Position numbers and translations under genes: made by a program. The notes beneath the pieces are model-generated. The model worked only from the letters and a program-made list of their open reading frames with translations. It did no database searches and had not been told where the DNA came from. A stretch of DNA of 33,172 nt from DATKSS01 sp035533335 (GTDB lineage Bacteria > Chloroflexota > Dormibacteria > Dormibacterales > Dormibacteraceae), in contig DATLUC010000006.1 of NCBI GenBank assembly GCA_035533335.1, positions 1 to 33,172 on the forward strand, given 5' to 3'. Below, one piece after another: positions 23,364 to 30,369 of the stretch (positions within the stretch are counted from its first letter, which is position 1; each line of letters opens with the position of its first letter).

Positions 23364-24497
23364 TCACAGGCTGTAGGTCTTGGCGATGATCTCCTTCATG
23401 ATCTCGTCGGTGCCGGCGCCGATGCGCGCGAGGCGGGCGTCGCGCCATGCGCGCTCCACTGGGAACTCGCGCATGTAGCCATGGCCGCCGAGGATCTGGA
23501 TCGCCTCATCCGCCACCTCGCACGCGACCTGCGTCGCCAGCAGCTTGGCCTGCGAGATCTCGCGCACCGGGTACTCGCCCTTATCCCATTGCTGGGCGGT
23601 CTGATACACGAATGACTGCACCGCCGCGATCTTGGTGCCCATGTCGACGAGCTTGTGCTTGATCACCTGGAACTGCACGATGGGCTGACCGAAGGCCGTG
23701 CGGTTGCGCGCGTACTCCATCGCGTACTCGAACACCCGCTGGGCGCCGGCGATCGCGCCGGCCGCAGCGATCATCCGCTCCCCCTGCAGCTCCCACATCA
23801 GGTTCTTGAAACCGTCGCCCTCGTCGCCGATTAGGTTCGCCACGGGCACATGGCAGTCCTCGAACAGGAGCTCCGCCGTGTCCGAGGAATGCATGCCCAG
23901 CTTCTGCAGGGTGCGAGTCACCGTGAAGCCGGGGGTCCCCTTCTCGACCAGGAGAAGGTTGTAGCCCTTGTGCCCCCGCTCGCGGTCGCCCTTGGTCACG
24001 ACGAGGACCCAGTGGCATCTCGCTCCATTGGTGATGAAGATCTTCCGGCCGTTGACGATGAACTCGTCCCCATAGCGGCGCGCCACCGTAGTGATCCCCG
24101 CGACGTCCGAGCCCGCGTCCGGCTCGGTGATGGCGAGCGCGGCGATCTGCTCGCCCCGAATCGCGGGCACCAGCCACTTTCGCTTCTGCTCCTCGGTGCC
24201 GAAACGGAACACCGGCGGCGTCGCCATCTCCGCCTGAACCGCGACCGCCATGCCCAGCCCGCCGCAGGCGAGCTTCGCCATCTCCTCCGACAGGACAACG
24301 GCCGAAAAGTAGTCCCCGCCCTGGCCGCCGTACTCCGGCGGGTAGCGAAGCCCCAGGAAACCCAGCTCGCCGAAGCGCTCGAAGATGGAGTCGGGGAAGG
24401 TCTCCTCCTCCCATTCGTCCAGGTGCGGCTGCACCTCTTTCTCCAGGAACCGTCGGATGTGCAATCGCAGCTCTTCGTGGGCGTCGGTGAAGTACAT
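23364..24497 (-). CDS. Acyl-CoA dehydrogenase
   Basis: FAD enzyme that oxidises an acyl-CoA to the 2-enoyl-CoA. 377 residues from ATG 24497; the frame is open upstream but that part is not protein-like. Motifs: FGELGFLGLRYPPEYGGQGGDYF, FRFGTEEQKRKWLVP, LAITEPDAGSDVAGITT, the FVFR.R-type segment NRTAFGQPIVQFQVIKHKLVDM, and ILGGHGYMREFPVERAWRDARLARIGAGTDEIMKEII. The MCAD-type catalytic Glu near the C-terminus is absent (GAGTDEI). Instead Glu240 in QGERMIAAAGAIAGAQ occupies the position used by isovaleryl-/long-chain-type enzymes. First gene of a two-gene operon with the amidohydrolase. Confidence 0.95.
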   Translation of the reverse strand: MYFTDAHEELRLHIRRFLEKEVQPHLDEWEEETFPDSIFERFGELGFLGLRYPPEYGGQGGDYFSAVVLSEEMAKLACGGLGMAVAVQAEMATPPVFRFGTEEQKRKWLVPAIRGEQIAALAITEPDAGSDVAGITTVARRYGDEFIVNGRKIFITNGARCHWVLVVTKGDRERGHKGYNLLLVEKGTPGFTVTRTLQKLGMHSSDTAELLFEDCHVPVANLIGDEGDGFKNLMWELQGERMIAAAGAIAGAQRVFEYAMEYARNRTAFGQPIVQFQVIKHKLVDMGTKIAAVQSFVYQTAQQWDKGEYPVREISQAKLLATQVACEVADEAIQILGGHGYMREFPVERAWRDARLARIGAGTDEIMKEIIAKTYSL

Positions 24498-24505
24498 GCG
24501 TGCCG

Positions 24506-24511
24506 AGTTTA
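24506..24511 (-). promoter_or_regulatory. Putative -10 box (TAAACT) for the acyl-CoA dehydrogenase
   Basis: On the minus strand TAAACT ends 8 nt before ATG 24497 with no Shine-Dalgarno. It marks a near-leaderless start and argues against the longer upstream reading frame. Confidence 0.45.
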
Positions 24512-24540
24512 AGCTCGGACGCGAGGCGACCGGCTTACGG

Positions 24541-24546
24541 TATGAT
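24541..24546 (+). promoter_or_regulatory. Putative -10 box (TATGAT) for the mini ribosomal protein gene
   Basis: TATGAT lies about 100 nt upstream of the TTG at 24645. This gene would therefore have a long leader, unlike most others in the window. No clear -35. Confidence 0.35.
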
Positions 24547-24578
24547 TCGCCGCCTGAATCCCCTTCGGGAAATTTCGT

Positions 24579-24629
24579 ATGTCTACGCCCCACGAACTCG
24601 CCGGCAAGCCGTGAGTTCGCGGGGACCCC
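24579..24629 (+). promoter_or_regulatory. Structured leader with possible 11-codon upstream ORF
   Basis: An ATG at 24579 opens a short frame MSTPHELAGKP ending at TGA 24612-24614. Overlapping it is a hairpin: CGAACTC (24593-24599) pairs with GAGTTCG (24613-24619), with an inner CGGC/GCCG pair (24602-24605/24608-24611). A small GGGG-A-CCCC palindrome follows (24621-24629). The hairpin ends 16 nt before the AGGAG of the next gene. Attenuation or autoregulation is a guess. Confidence 0.35.
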
Positions 24630-24644
24630 TTGATAGGAGTTGGA

Positions 24645-24743
24645 TTGGGCTCGGTAATCAAGAAGCGGCGCAAGAAGATGCGCAAGCACAAGCACAAGAA
24701 GATGCTGAAAAAGACGCGATGGGCGCGTCGCGCTCACGCCTAG
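24645..24743 (+). CDS. AURKAIP1/COX24-like mini ribosomal protein (32 aa)
   Basis: TTG start at 24645 with a clear AGGAG at 24635-24639. The product has 32 residues, half of them Lys/Arg/His: it starts MGSVIKKRRKKMRKHKHKKM and ends TRWARRAHA. This is the pattern of the tiny bacterial AURKAIP1/COX24-domain proteins (GSVIKKRRKRM.KKKH), which in mycobacteria are seen as an extra small-subunit ribosomal protein (bS22). It lies alone between the divergent acyl-CoA dehydrogenase and lemA. The non-ATG start and small size make it easy to miss, but the match over the first 20 residues is convincing. Confidence 0.85.
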   Translation: MGSVIKKRRKKMRKHKHKKMLKKTRWARRAHA

Positions 24744-24772
24744 GCCGAGTCGCGTTCACGCCCTCGGGCGCG

Positions 24773-24778
24773 TAGGAT
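24773..24778 (+). promoter_or_regulatory. Putative -10 box (TAGGAT) for lemA
   Basis: TAGGAT ends 9 nt before the GTG at 24788, with no good Shine-Dalgarno. Consistent with a near-leaderless transcript. Confidence 0.4.
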
Positions 24779-24787
24779 AGGGCCGCC

Positions 24788-25432
24788 GTGATCTGGGTGG
24801 TCGTAGTTGTCGTCGTCCTCGTCGTCCTTTGGCTCGTCTTCACCTACAACGGGCTGATCTCGGCCCGCAACAGGACCCAGGAAGCGTGGTCTGAGATCGA
24901 CGTCGAGCTCAAGCGGCGCCACGATCTCATCCCCAACCTGGTCAACACGGTCCAGGGCTACATGGGACACGAGCGCGGCACCCTCGAAGCGGTCACCAAC
25001 GCGAGGGCAGGTGCAGTCGCCGCGGGCGCGACCGGCGATCCGGCCAAGATCGGCCAGGCCGAGAACGTCCTCAGCCAGAGCCTCCGCAGCCTGTTCGCGG
25101 TGTCGGAGAACTATCCCGACCTGAAGGCCATCTCCGCCTTCACCAACCTCCAGGAAACCCTGACAGCGACCGAGGACAAGATCGAGTTCTCTCGCCGCTT
25201 CTACAACGGCAACGTGCGCGACTACAACATCAAGCTGCAGACCGTCCCCACCTCTTTGATCGCGGGGATGCTCGGGTTCAAGCCGTTCGGCTTCTTCCAG
25301 GCCGACGACGCCGACCGCGCCGTCCCGCAGGTCAACTTCGGCAACACGCCGGGCTCGGGCTCGCTCCCCCCGTCGACCGGCGCCTCAGGGCCTCCGCCGC
25401 CGGGATCATCGGGGCCACCTCTCCAGAGCTGA
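24788..25432 (+). CDS. lemA: LemA family membrane protein
   Basis: 214 residues, GTG start. One N-terminal transmembrane helix (residues about 2-19, WVVVVVVVLVVLWLVFTYN), then the LemA helical bundle: LISARNRTQEAWSEIDVELKRRHDLIPNLVNTVQGYMGHERGTLEAVTNAR, LFAVSENYPDLKAISAFTNLQETLTATEDKIEFSRRFYNGNVRDYN, and SLIAGMLGFKPFGFF. The C-terminus is extended by a Pro/Gly/Ser-rich low-complexity stretch of about 40 residues. The N-terminal region is probably outside with the bundle inside, as in other LemA proteins; biochemical role not known. Its usual partner, a TPM-domain protein, is not adjacent here. Confidence 0.93.
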   Translation: MIWVVVVVVVLVVLWLVFTYNGLISARNRTQEAWSEIDVELKRRHDLIPNLVNTVQGYMGHERGTLEAVTNARAGAVAAGATGDPAKIGQAENVLSQSLRSLFAVSENYPDLKAISAFTNLQETLTATEDKIEFSRRFYNGNVRDYNIKLQTVPTSLIAGMLGFKPFGFFQADDADRAVPQVNFGNTPGSGSLPPSTGASGPPPPGSSGPPLQS

Positions 25433-25440
25433 GCTTTCGC

Positions 25441-25460
25441 CCGGCGGCTCAAACCGCCGG
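25441..25460. terminator. Possible bidirectional hairpin between lemA and the PLD gene
   Basis: CCGGCGG (25441-25447) and CCGCCGG (25454-25460) form a perfect 7-bp stem with a 6-nt loop just after the lemA stop and across the PLD stop codon. No T-run follows. Confidence 0.35.
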
Positions 25461-26519
25461 CGCCGCGCTCGACCTGGTCCAATCCGCCTCGAACCTGGCC
25501 GCGTATTCAGACACCGCTCCGGGGTCGCTCGTCTCGATGTCCAGCTCGTGGTTCACGTCGAGACCGCTGCGCGTCCAGTTGGCCGAACCCAGGACCAGCT
25601 CACCGTCGAACAGGCCGATCTTGGCGTGGAGCAGGGCGCCCCTGGGAACGGGGTACCAGCGGGCCTGGACCCCGCCGGCGACCACCACCGCGTAAGCATC
25701 GAGGTTGCATGCCTGGTTCGGGTCGAGCACGACTCGCACGCCAACGCCCCGGCGGTGCGCGAGCACGAGATCATCGATCACCACCGGGTCGGTGAGCGTG
25801 TAGATCTCGACCAGCGCCCGCAGCCTGGCGTGCAGGAGCGCTGCCTCCAGCATCGAACGGGTCTCCTCCCCGGGCGCGGTCTGACCGATCTCTCCCGGCG
25901 AACCCGACAGCGGCGACGGCCGCCCACCGGCCAGGCTCCAATCCTGCTCGAAGATGCTCACCAGTCGGCCGATCTCGGCCCTCACCCCGGTCTCGAGCAC
26001 GTAGTCGTGGTTGCAGTCGCTGTGCGCGCCCCAGTTCATGCCTCCGACCACGGCCTCGTCATCCGCGATCAAGAGCTTCACGTGGTCGATCTGATGGAGC
26101 CCGTCATCGACCGGATAGACCCGCTCGGCGACCCCGAGCGAATCCAGGTGCGCCGCCGATCGCCGGCTGGCGGTCACGGTCGGGTCGGTGATCACCCGAA
26201 CCCTCACCCCTCTCGCCACGGCCGCGCCCAGGGCGCGCACCAGGTCCGCCCGGCCGAGCTCGTACATCTCGACCAGCACCCGCCGGCGCGCCGAGCCGAT
26301 CAACCCTCCAACGAGAGCGAAGATGCCGGAGTCCTGCCACAGCCGCACCGGCTCGGACACGGCGTGCGCGACTCCCTGAGTGACGACGGGCGGCGCCGCC
26401 GCCGCGGCCTGCGCAGGGTTCGAGCAGCCCACCAGGCCGAAGGAGAGGAGCAACGCCCAAATGCAGGCCACTCGAACCACAGCGCACGTCAAGCTACCGG
26501 CGCCCGGCGCAGGCGCCAA
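25449..26519 (-). CDS. Phospholipase D-like lipoprotein (two HKD motifs)
   Basis: 356 residues if started at TTG 26519. A GTG at 26480 would give a more typical lipoprotein signal (MVRVACIWALLLSFGLVGC). Lipobox Cys is residue 32 of the long form. Both PLD half-sites are complete: HVKLLIAD with His146, Lys148, Asp153, followed by GGMNWG; and HAKIGLFD with His298, Lys300, Asp305, followed by GSANWTRSGLDVNHELD. The fold resembles cardiolipin-synthase-like or Nuc-like PLD enzymes. Its predicted place is the outer face of the membrane, acting on phosphodiesters of lipid or nucleic acid; substrate not determinable. It is third in a short minus-strand run after the SAM hydrolase. Confidence 0.9.
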   Translation of the reverse strand: MAPAPGAGSLTCAVVRVACIWALLLSFGLVGCSNPAQAAAAAPPVVTQGVAHAVSEPVRLWQDSGIFALVGGLIGSARRRVLVEMYELGRADLVRALGAAVARGVRVRVITDPTVTASRRSAAHLDSLGVAERVYPVDDGLHQIDHVKLLIADDEAVVGGMNWGAHSDCNHDYVLETGVRAEIGRLVSIFEQDWSLAGGRPSPLSGSPGEIGQTAPGEETRSMLEAALLHARLRALVEIYTLTDPVVIDDLVLAHRRGVGVRVVLDPNQACNLDAYAVVVAGGVQARWYPVPRGALLHAKIGLFDGELVLGSANWTRSGLDVNHELDIETSDPGAVSEYAARFEADWTRSSAAPAV

Positions 26520-26539
26520 CCCAGGGTGCTAAGGGCGGA

Positions 26540-27319
26540 TCAGAGCAGCTCGACCTTCATGCCCGGTCTTGCTCCGAGCAGCTTGTCCGCGCGCGCCTCG
26601 CGCACGGCGACCTCCAGGTAGCCCATGCTCCCGACGTAGACGAAAGGCTCGTTCGGCCGTCCTTCCGAATACGTCGTGGCGATGGCCGTGATGTCGTGGT
26701 TGTGAACCCGCATCCTTCGTGGTGGGGCCTTGATGTTCGTCACCAGGTTGCCGAAACCGTCGGTCCACAACACGCGTGGCCCCAGGTCCGGGAGTCCGAC
26801 GGGCGGGTCCGCCGGCGGCCCCAGCGAGTCCATCGGGACCCCCGACGCGAGCGCGGCCGCGGCCGGCGCGAACACATCACGTCCTTCGAACGTCGGCGCG
26901 CCGTGCGGCCTCGGCGCCAGCTCGACGACGGCCTGGATCCCGACCTCTTCGATCACGATCGCAAAAAGCCCGTTGTCGGGCCCGATGTAGTACCTGCCGC
27001 CCGCCCGCACGACGAGCCGCCGCCTGGTGGTCCCCACCCCCGGGTCGACCACCGCGAGGTGAACCGACCCACCTGCGAAATGGCGGGTTCCCGCGAACAC
27101 CATGAACGCGCCCGCCGAGACGTCGAAGCGTGGGACCTCGTGGCTGACGTCGACGAGGACCGCGTTGGGGCACCCTGCGAGAACCACTCCCTTCATGGCC
27201 GCGACCAGGGGCGAGCCGGAACCGAAATCGGTCGTGAAGGTGACGACCGGCGGAGCCTCTAGCGGCCCGCTACCAGTACCGTGTCTCCTTCCATGGGTCG
27301 GCTTCGTCGTGATACCCAC
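26540..27319 (-). CDS. SAM hydrolase / chlorinase-fluorinase family protein (DUF62)
   Basis: Family members cleave S-adenosylmethionine to adenosine and methionine with hydroxide, or use halide. Conserved parts: VVTFTTDFGSG, VAAMKGVVLAGCP, LVDVSHEVPRFDVSAGAFMV, HFAGGSVHLAVVDPGVGTTRRRLVV and GRYYIGPDNGLF, then a C-terminal domain with VLWTDGFGNLVTNI and FVYVGSMGYLEVAV. Start is uncertain: no ATG/GTG/TTG lies just before VVTFTTDFG. The nearest is GTG 27319, inside the upstream gene (259 residues), or TTG 27337. Asp of the ribose-binding TDFGxxD position is Ser (DFGSGS). The hydroxide-type activity is likelier than halogenation on family grounds. Confidence 0.85.
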   Translation of the reverse strand: MGITTKPTHGRRHGTGSGPLEAPPVVTFTTDFGSGSPLVAAMKGVVLAGCPNAVLVDVSHEVPRFDVSAGAFMVFAGTRHFAGGSVHLAVVDPGVGTTRRRLVVRAGGRYYIGPDNGLFAIVIEEVGIQAVVELAPRPHGAPTFEGRDVFAPAAAALASGVPMDSLGPPADPPVGLPDLGPRVLWTDGFGNLVTNIKAPPRRMRVHNHDITAIATTYSEGRPNEPFVYVGSMGYLEVAVREARADKLLGARPGMKVELL

Positions 27320-27875
27320 GCTGCTCCCAGAATCCAAGCCGGTTGCGCTCCATGAACTCTAGCCCCCGCAACCACTTGGCCGACTTCCACAAGTACTTTG
27401 AGGGCACGAAAAGGCGCAAGGGCCAACCGTGGTCCGGCGTCAGGTCCTCCTCGTTCCATGCGTAGCAGAGGAGGTTGTCCTGCGCGTCCAGCACGCTCAG
27501 CGGAACCGAGGTCGTGTACCCGTACTCGCAATGCGCCATCACGTATTTGGCCTCAGGACGGGGCTTCACCCGCTCGAGGATCTCGCGTATCGGCACACCG
27601 GTCCACCGATCGCCCAGGCGGCTCCAGCCGGTGACGCAGTGGATGTCGGCGACCACGTCTTTCGAAGGCAGCGCGCGAACCTCGCCGTAATCGAGCATCA
27701 ACTCGTTCTCCACCGCCCCGAAAACCTTGAAATCCCACCTGGCGATGTCGGTCTTCGGCACCGGGCCGAAGTGCAGCAGCGGCCAGCGGTCGGGCGCGGT
27801 CAGCGTCTGGCCGGGCGGAATTCGAGATGCGTCCACGCCTTCCGGCAGCTTCTTGCCCCTGGAGAGAAACGACAT
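27270..27875 (-). CDS. Sulfite oxidase-like molybdopterin-dependent oxidoreductase
   Basis: 201 residues from ATG 27875; upstream GTG/ATG codons exist but a TATACT box lies 6 nt before this ATG. It shows the Mo-cofactor domain of the sulfite oxidase/MsrP family: IPPGQTLTAPDRWPLLHFGPVP, WDFKVFGAVENE, the molybdenum-ligand Cys80 in VADIHCVTGWSRLGDRWTGVPI, GYTTSVPLSVL, GWPLRLFVPSKYLWKSAKWLRGLEFM, and GFWEQRGYH. It lacks a heme domain, a Tat signal and the C-terminal dimerisation domain, like the short cytoplasmic YuiH-type proteins. The electron donor and substrate are unknown. First gene of a run with the SAM hydrolase and PLD genes. Confidence 0.9.
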   Translation of the reverse strand: MSFLSRGKKLPEGVDASRIPPGQTLTAPDRWPLLHFGPVPKTDIARWDFKVFGAVENELMLDYGEVRALPSKDVVADIHCVTGWSRLGDRWTGVPIREILERVKPRPEAKYVMAHCEYGYTTSVPLSVLDAQDNLLCYAWNEEDLTPDHGWPLRLFVPSKYLWKSAKWLRGLEFMERNRLGFWEQRGYHDEADPWKETRYW

Positions 27876-27881
27876 CTGGCG

Positions 27882-27887
27882 AGTATA
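27882..27887 (-). promoter_or_regulatory. Putative -10 box (TATACT), leaderless, for the molybdoenzyme gene
   Basis: On the minus strand TATACT ends exactly 6 nt before ATG 27875. This is the cleanest leaderless arrangement in the window together with lon. Confidence 0.5.
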
Positions 27888-27943
27888 TGAACAGCCTGCG
27901 GTGCGCGGGTTGTTCCCGCCCAAGGCGCCGTTCGGGGCCCGGC

Positions 27944-27949
27944 TATACT
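27944..27949 (+). promoter_or_regulatory. Putative -10 box (TATACT) of tRNA-Ala
   Basis: TATACT lies 28 nt upstream of the mature tRNA 5' end, a usual distance for a tRNA promoter. No clear -35. Confidence 0.4.
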
Positions 27950-27977
27950 GGCCCTTCGGTCAACTCCAACCTGCGAT

Positions 27978-28050
27978 GGGCCCGTGGCGCAGCTGGGAGC
28001 GCGCTTGAATCGCACTCAAGAGGTCAGGGGTTCGAATCCCCTCGGGTCCA
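27978..28050 (+). tRNA. tRNA-Ala (anticodon CGC)
   Basis: 73 nt, no encoded CCA. Acceptor GGGCCCG pairs with CGGGTCC, giving the G3-U70 pair that marks tRNA-Ala. D arm GCGC-AGCTGGGA-GCGC; anticodon stem CTTGA/TCAAG with loop ATCGCAC, so anticodon CGC reads GCG. T arm AGGGG-TTCGAAT-CCCCT; discriminator A. Confidence 0.95.
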
Positions 28051-28233
28051 CTTTCTTGCCCTGTCTCAGGACAGTGCACTTCCGGCGCCAAGATTTGTGC
28101 ACATCCACCGCAAATGCCGGGCATGCATTTTGCCCCGTGCATCGCTGCCTTCGAGCCCAGGATCCCACTTGCTGATCAGGTGGACCCTGCGGTTATTCTG
28201 TTGAGCACCATTGCGGATTGGCGCGTGAGAGGA

Positions 28234-28770
28234 GTGTTCGTAAACATTCGCGGTCGCCTGTTGGCATGTTCGAGCGTCGCCATTCTCACGGTCGCCTTGG
28301 GCACCCCTGCGGTGCTTGCGTCAACGCTCGCCCCCGCGTGCGGCCACGCCAATCTGAACAACCCGGGGAATCACTACGGCTTGATCAAGAACGGTTGCGT
28401 GCAGCAACCTCCGCCACCGTCGCCGTCGCCCGTGCCGCCCCCGCCGCCAACGGCCCATCCGTCGCCTGTACCCTCCCCCAAACCGGTTTCGAGCGGAGCC
28501 ACCAACACCGCCGCAAATGGCGCCAACGGTATATCCGACGCGAGCGAGGGCCGATCGATGGCTCCCGACCTCGCGCCCGCGCCCCTGGATTTGACAGGCC
28601 CGCCGTCGCGTGCAGTCCGAGCCAATGCACATGTGACCAGTAGTGCTCCCAATTGGTGGGACGCCATTGGGCTGGTCGGATGGGCACTCATCTTGTTGCT
28701 TCTGATCGCTCTCGCGGCAATCGTCTATCTCCGCCGACGCCAACAAGGAACCGCGACTCCCAGCCACTGA
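28234..28770 (+). CDS. Proline-rich single-pass membrane protein
   Basis: 178 residues from GTG 28234; a GTG at 28225 or starts further upstream are possible. N-terminal signal: VNIRGRLLACSSVAILTVALG, then TPAVLAS. The exported part begins with a two-cysteine segment (CGHANLNNPGNHYGLIKNGC) likely closed by a disulfide. A Pro/Ser stretch (PPPPSPSPVPPPPPTAHPSP) and a low-complexity Ala/Ser/Asn linker follow. A C-terminal transmembrane helix (GLVGWALILLLLIALAAIVYL) is followed by RRRQQ as stop-transfer. The layout resembles cell-wall-spanning surface proteins, but there is no LPxTG sorting signal. No family recognised. A TATTCT box at 28194-28199 may be its -10. Confidence 0.7.
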   Translation: MFVNIRGRLLACSSVAILTVALGTPAVLASTLAPACGHANLNNPGNHYGLIKNGCVQQPPPPSPSPVPPPPPTAHPSPVPSPKPVSSGATNTAANGANGISDASEGRSMAPDLAPAPLDLTGPPSRAVRANAHVTSSAPNWWDAIGLVGWALILLLLIALAAIVYLRRRQQGTATPSH

Positions 28771-28855
28771 CGGCGCCGAATCCGCTTGAAGCGGGAGACT
28801 CGTGCCACCCGGCGCAGAACGGGTGACGCAGCCAGGCAGCCCCGCGCGTCTTGCT

Positions 28856-29385
28856 CTAAATGTGTCGGTCCGCGACGCCAATCACCAGGCCCACCGGTTT
28901 CGCCGCCAGCACATCGCCAAGCCCGGCGGCCCACCGCCGCGCCCTCTCGACCTCGCCCAGCGCCAGCCTCTCCAGCTCGTGCCGGCGCGTGTGCCCACGC
29001 AGCGCCTCGTCGGGCAGGATGAAGAAGCTCTGTGGCTCGTCGACCAGGCGTGCCCCGCCCGCCGCATGACGCGGACGGCGTCCACCGCCGCAGATCCCGC
29101 CAGGAACATCGAGACCCGGTAACGGGTGTCGAACGCGGCCGCCGAAAGCCCGGTCAGGGAGCAGCGCGGGAGGCGATCGAGGAACGCCTGCAGCCGGTCT
29201 CCGGCGTGGCGCCGCTGGGTCGGCCCTCCAAGGACCAGCAGGTCGATCGTGGACAGGTCGGATGCCTGGGCGAAACCAACTCGTAGCAGTCGCACACAGT
29301 GATGCCCGCCAAGGCCGTCGGCGACCGCACGGGCGACATTCTCCGTATTGCCGTAGGTGGAGTCGTAAACGACCAACGCACGCAT
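28856..29385 (-). pseudogene. Flavodoxin-family protein with a frameshift
   Basis: ATG 29385 has GGAGG at good distance. The first frame reads MRALVVYDSTYGNTENVARA (FMN phosphate loop STYGNT), TIDLLVLGGPTQ, and GLSAAAFDTRYRVSMFLAGSAA, a clear flavodoxin. Near 29053-29057 (CCCC on the plus strand) the frame is lost. The rest continues one frame over: ARLVDEPQSFFILPDEALR, RRWAAGLGDVLA, AKPVGLVIGVADRHI, ending with TAG at 28858-28856. One extra G in the GGGG run would restore about 177 residues, a plausible length. So this is a sequencing/assembly error or a very recent inactivation. The other flavodoxin residues are intact, arguing for recent change. Confidence 0.8.
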
Positions 29386-29462
29386 GCAGCACACCTCCGA
29401 CGCAAAGTGTCTGTTCACATGCCCGGCCGGCCAAGGGGCGATCGGCCCAGGCGGTCGGAGTC

Positions 29463-30362
29463 TTAAATGGAGGTCGGCTCGGCCGTGCGTTCGGGCGCAG
29501 GGGCGGGCGTGGAGCGGCGACGCGTCGCGAGCACCGAACCCGCGATCACGAGCACGAACCCGAGCGCCATGCCGAAGGTGAAGCTCTCGCGCAGCACGGT
29601 GACGCCCAGCACCGCAGCGACTGCAGGGTTGATGTAAGTGATCACGGTCGAACGTACCGGCCCGACCTCCGCGATGAGCGCGAAGAAGAGCAGGAAAGCC
29701 ACGGCCGTGCACACCACGGCCAGGGTCGCCACCGACGCCAGCACCGACACGCTGGGCACGGCGTGCGGCCACTGAACGATCGCCGCAGGAGCGTAGGCGA
29801 GCGCGCACAGGGTGAGCGATATGCCGATCACGCTCACAGACGGCATGCCAGTGAGGTAGCGGGACAGGATCGCCGGCCCGACGGCGTACCCGATCACGAC
29901 GATTCCGATCTCCACCAGGGCGAGCGGGGCGGATGCGCGGAGGTCGAACCCGACGATCGCGGCCACGCCGGCCATCCCGACCAGCAAGCCCACGACCCCG
30001 GTCGGGCCGATCCAGTCGCGATTGCCGAAAAGAGGGGCGATCAACGTCGCCACCAGCGGCACGGCCGAGATGAGGAGGCCGGCCAGCGAGCTCGAGAGCT
30101 TCTGCTCGGCGGTCGCCAGCATCAGCCACGGGATCCCGACCTCGGCTGCCGCGAACGCGACCAGCGGGACCCACCTGGCGCCGATGCCGCGCAGTCCTCC
30201 GCGCGCGATCACGACCGGCATGAGGATCAGCGCGCCGACTCCGGTGCGCAGGAAGACGAGCGTGGCGGGCGACAGCTCGCCCACGGCGACTCGAATCAGG
30301 AGGTACGGGATGCCCCAGATTACGCACATCACCGCGAACAGGAGCAGGCCGCGGCGTGTCAT
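29463..30362 (-). CDS. DMT-superfamily transporter (EamA family)
   Basis: 299 residues from ATG 30362 (a GTG precedes it directly). About ten transmembrane helices in two EamA repeats: LLLFAVMCVIWGIPYLLIRVAVGELSPATLVFLRTGVGALIL opens the first half; EIGIVVIGYAVGPAILSRYL opens the second; STVITYINPAVAAVLGVTVLRESFTFGMALGFVLVIAGSVLAT closes it with the conserved Pro and Glu. Exporter-type inner-membrane carrier, substrate unknown. It is only distantly like the other EamA protein at 20570-21418, so not a recent duplicate. Cytosolic tail is Arg/Pro/Ala-rich. Confidence 0.92.
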   Translation of the reverse strand: MTRRGLLLFAVMCVIWGIPYLLIRVAVGELSPATLVFLRTGVGALILMPVVIARGGLRGIGARWVPLVAFAAAEVGIPWLMLATAEQKLSSSLAGLLISAVPLVATLIAPLFGNRDWIGPTGVVGLLVGMAGVAAIVGFDLRASAPLALVEIGIVVIGYAVGPAILSRYLTGMPSVSVIGISLTLCALAYAPAAIVQWPHAVPSVSVLASVATLAVVCTAVAFLLFFALIAEVGPVRSTVITYINPAVAAVLGVTVLRESFTFGMALGFVLVIAGSVLATRRRSTPAPAPERTAEPTSI

Positions 30363-30369
30363 CACCAGA

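Noticed and set aside
24498..24737. 80-residue N-terminal extension of the acyl-CoA dehydrogenase
   Set aside because: It runs antisense through the mini ribosomal protein gene and its leader, and has no dehydrogenase-like sequence.
25449..27875. Molybdoenzyme, SAM hydrolase and phospholipase-D genes as a new defence or anti-phage module
   Set aside because: Each is a common single-gene family. Only close spacing links them, and there is no effector-immunity, sensor or nuclease signature.
27984..28175. Plus-strand ORF beginning MAQLGARLNRTQEVRGSNPLGS
   Set aside because: It is the translation of tRNA-Ala(CGC) itself and has no coding support.
28390..28490. CCG-rich repeat-like stretch considered as tandem repeat or CRISPR
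   Set aside because: It encodes a Pro/Ser low-complexity linker in frame; no spaced direct repeats are present. I saw no CRISPR array anywhere in the window.
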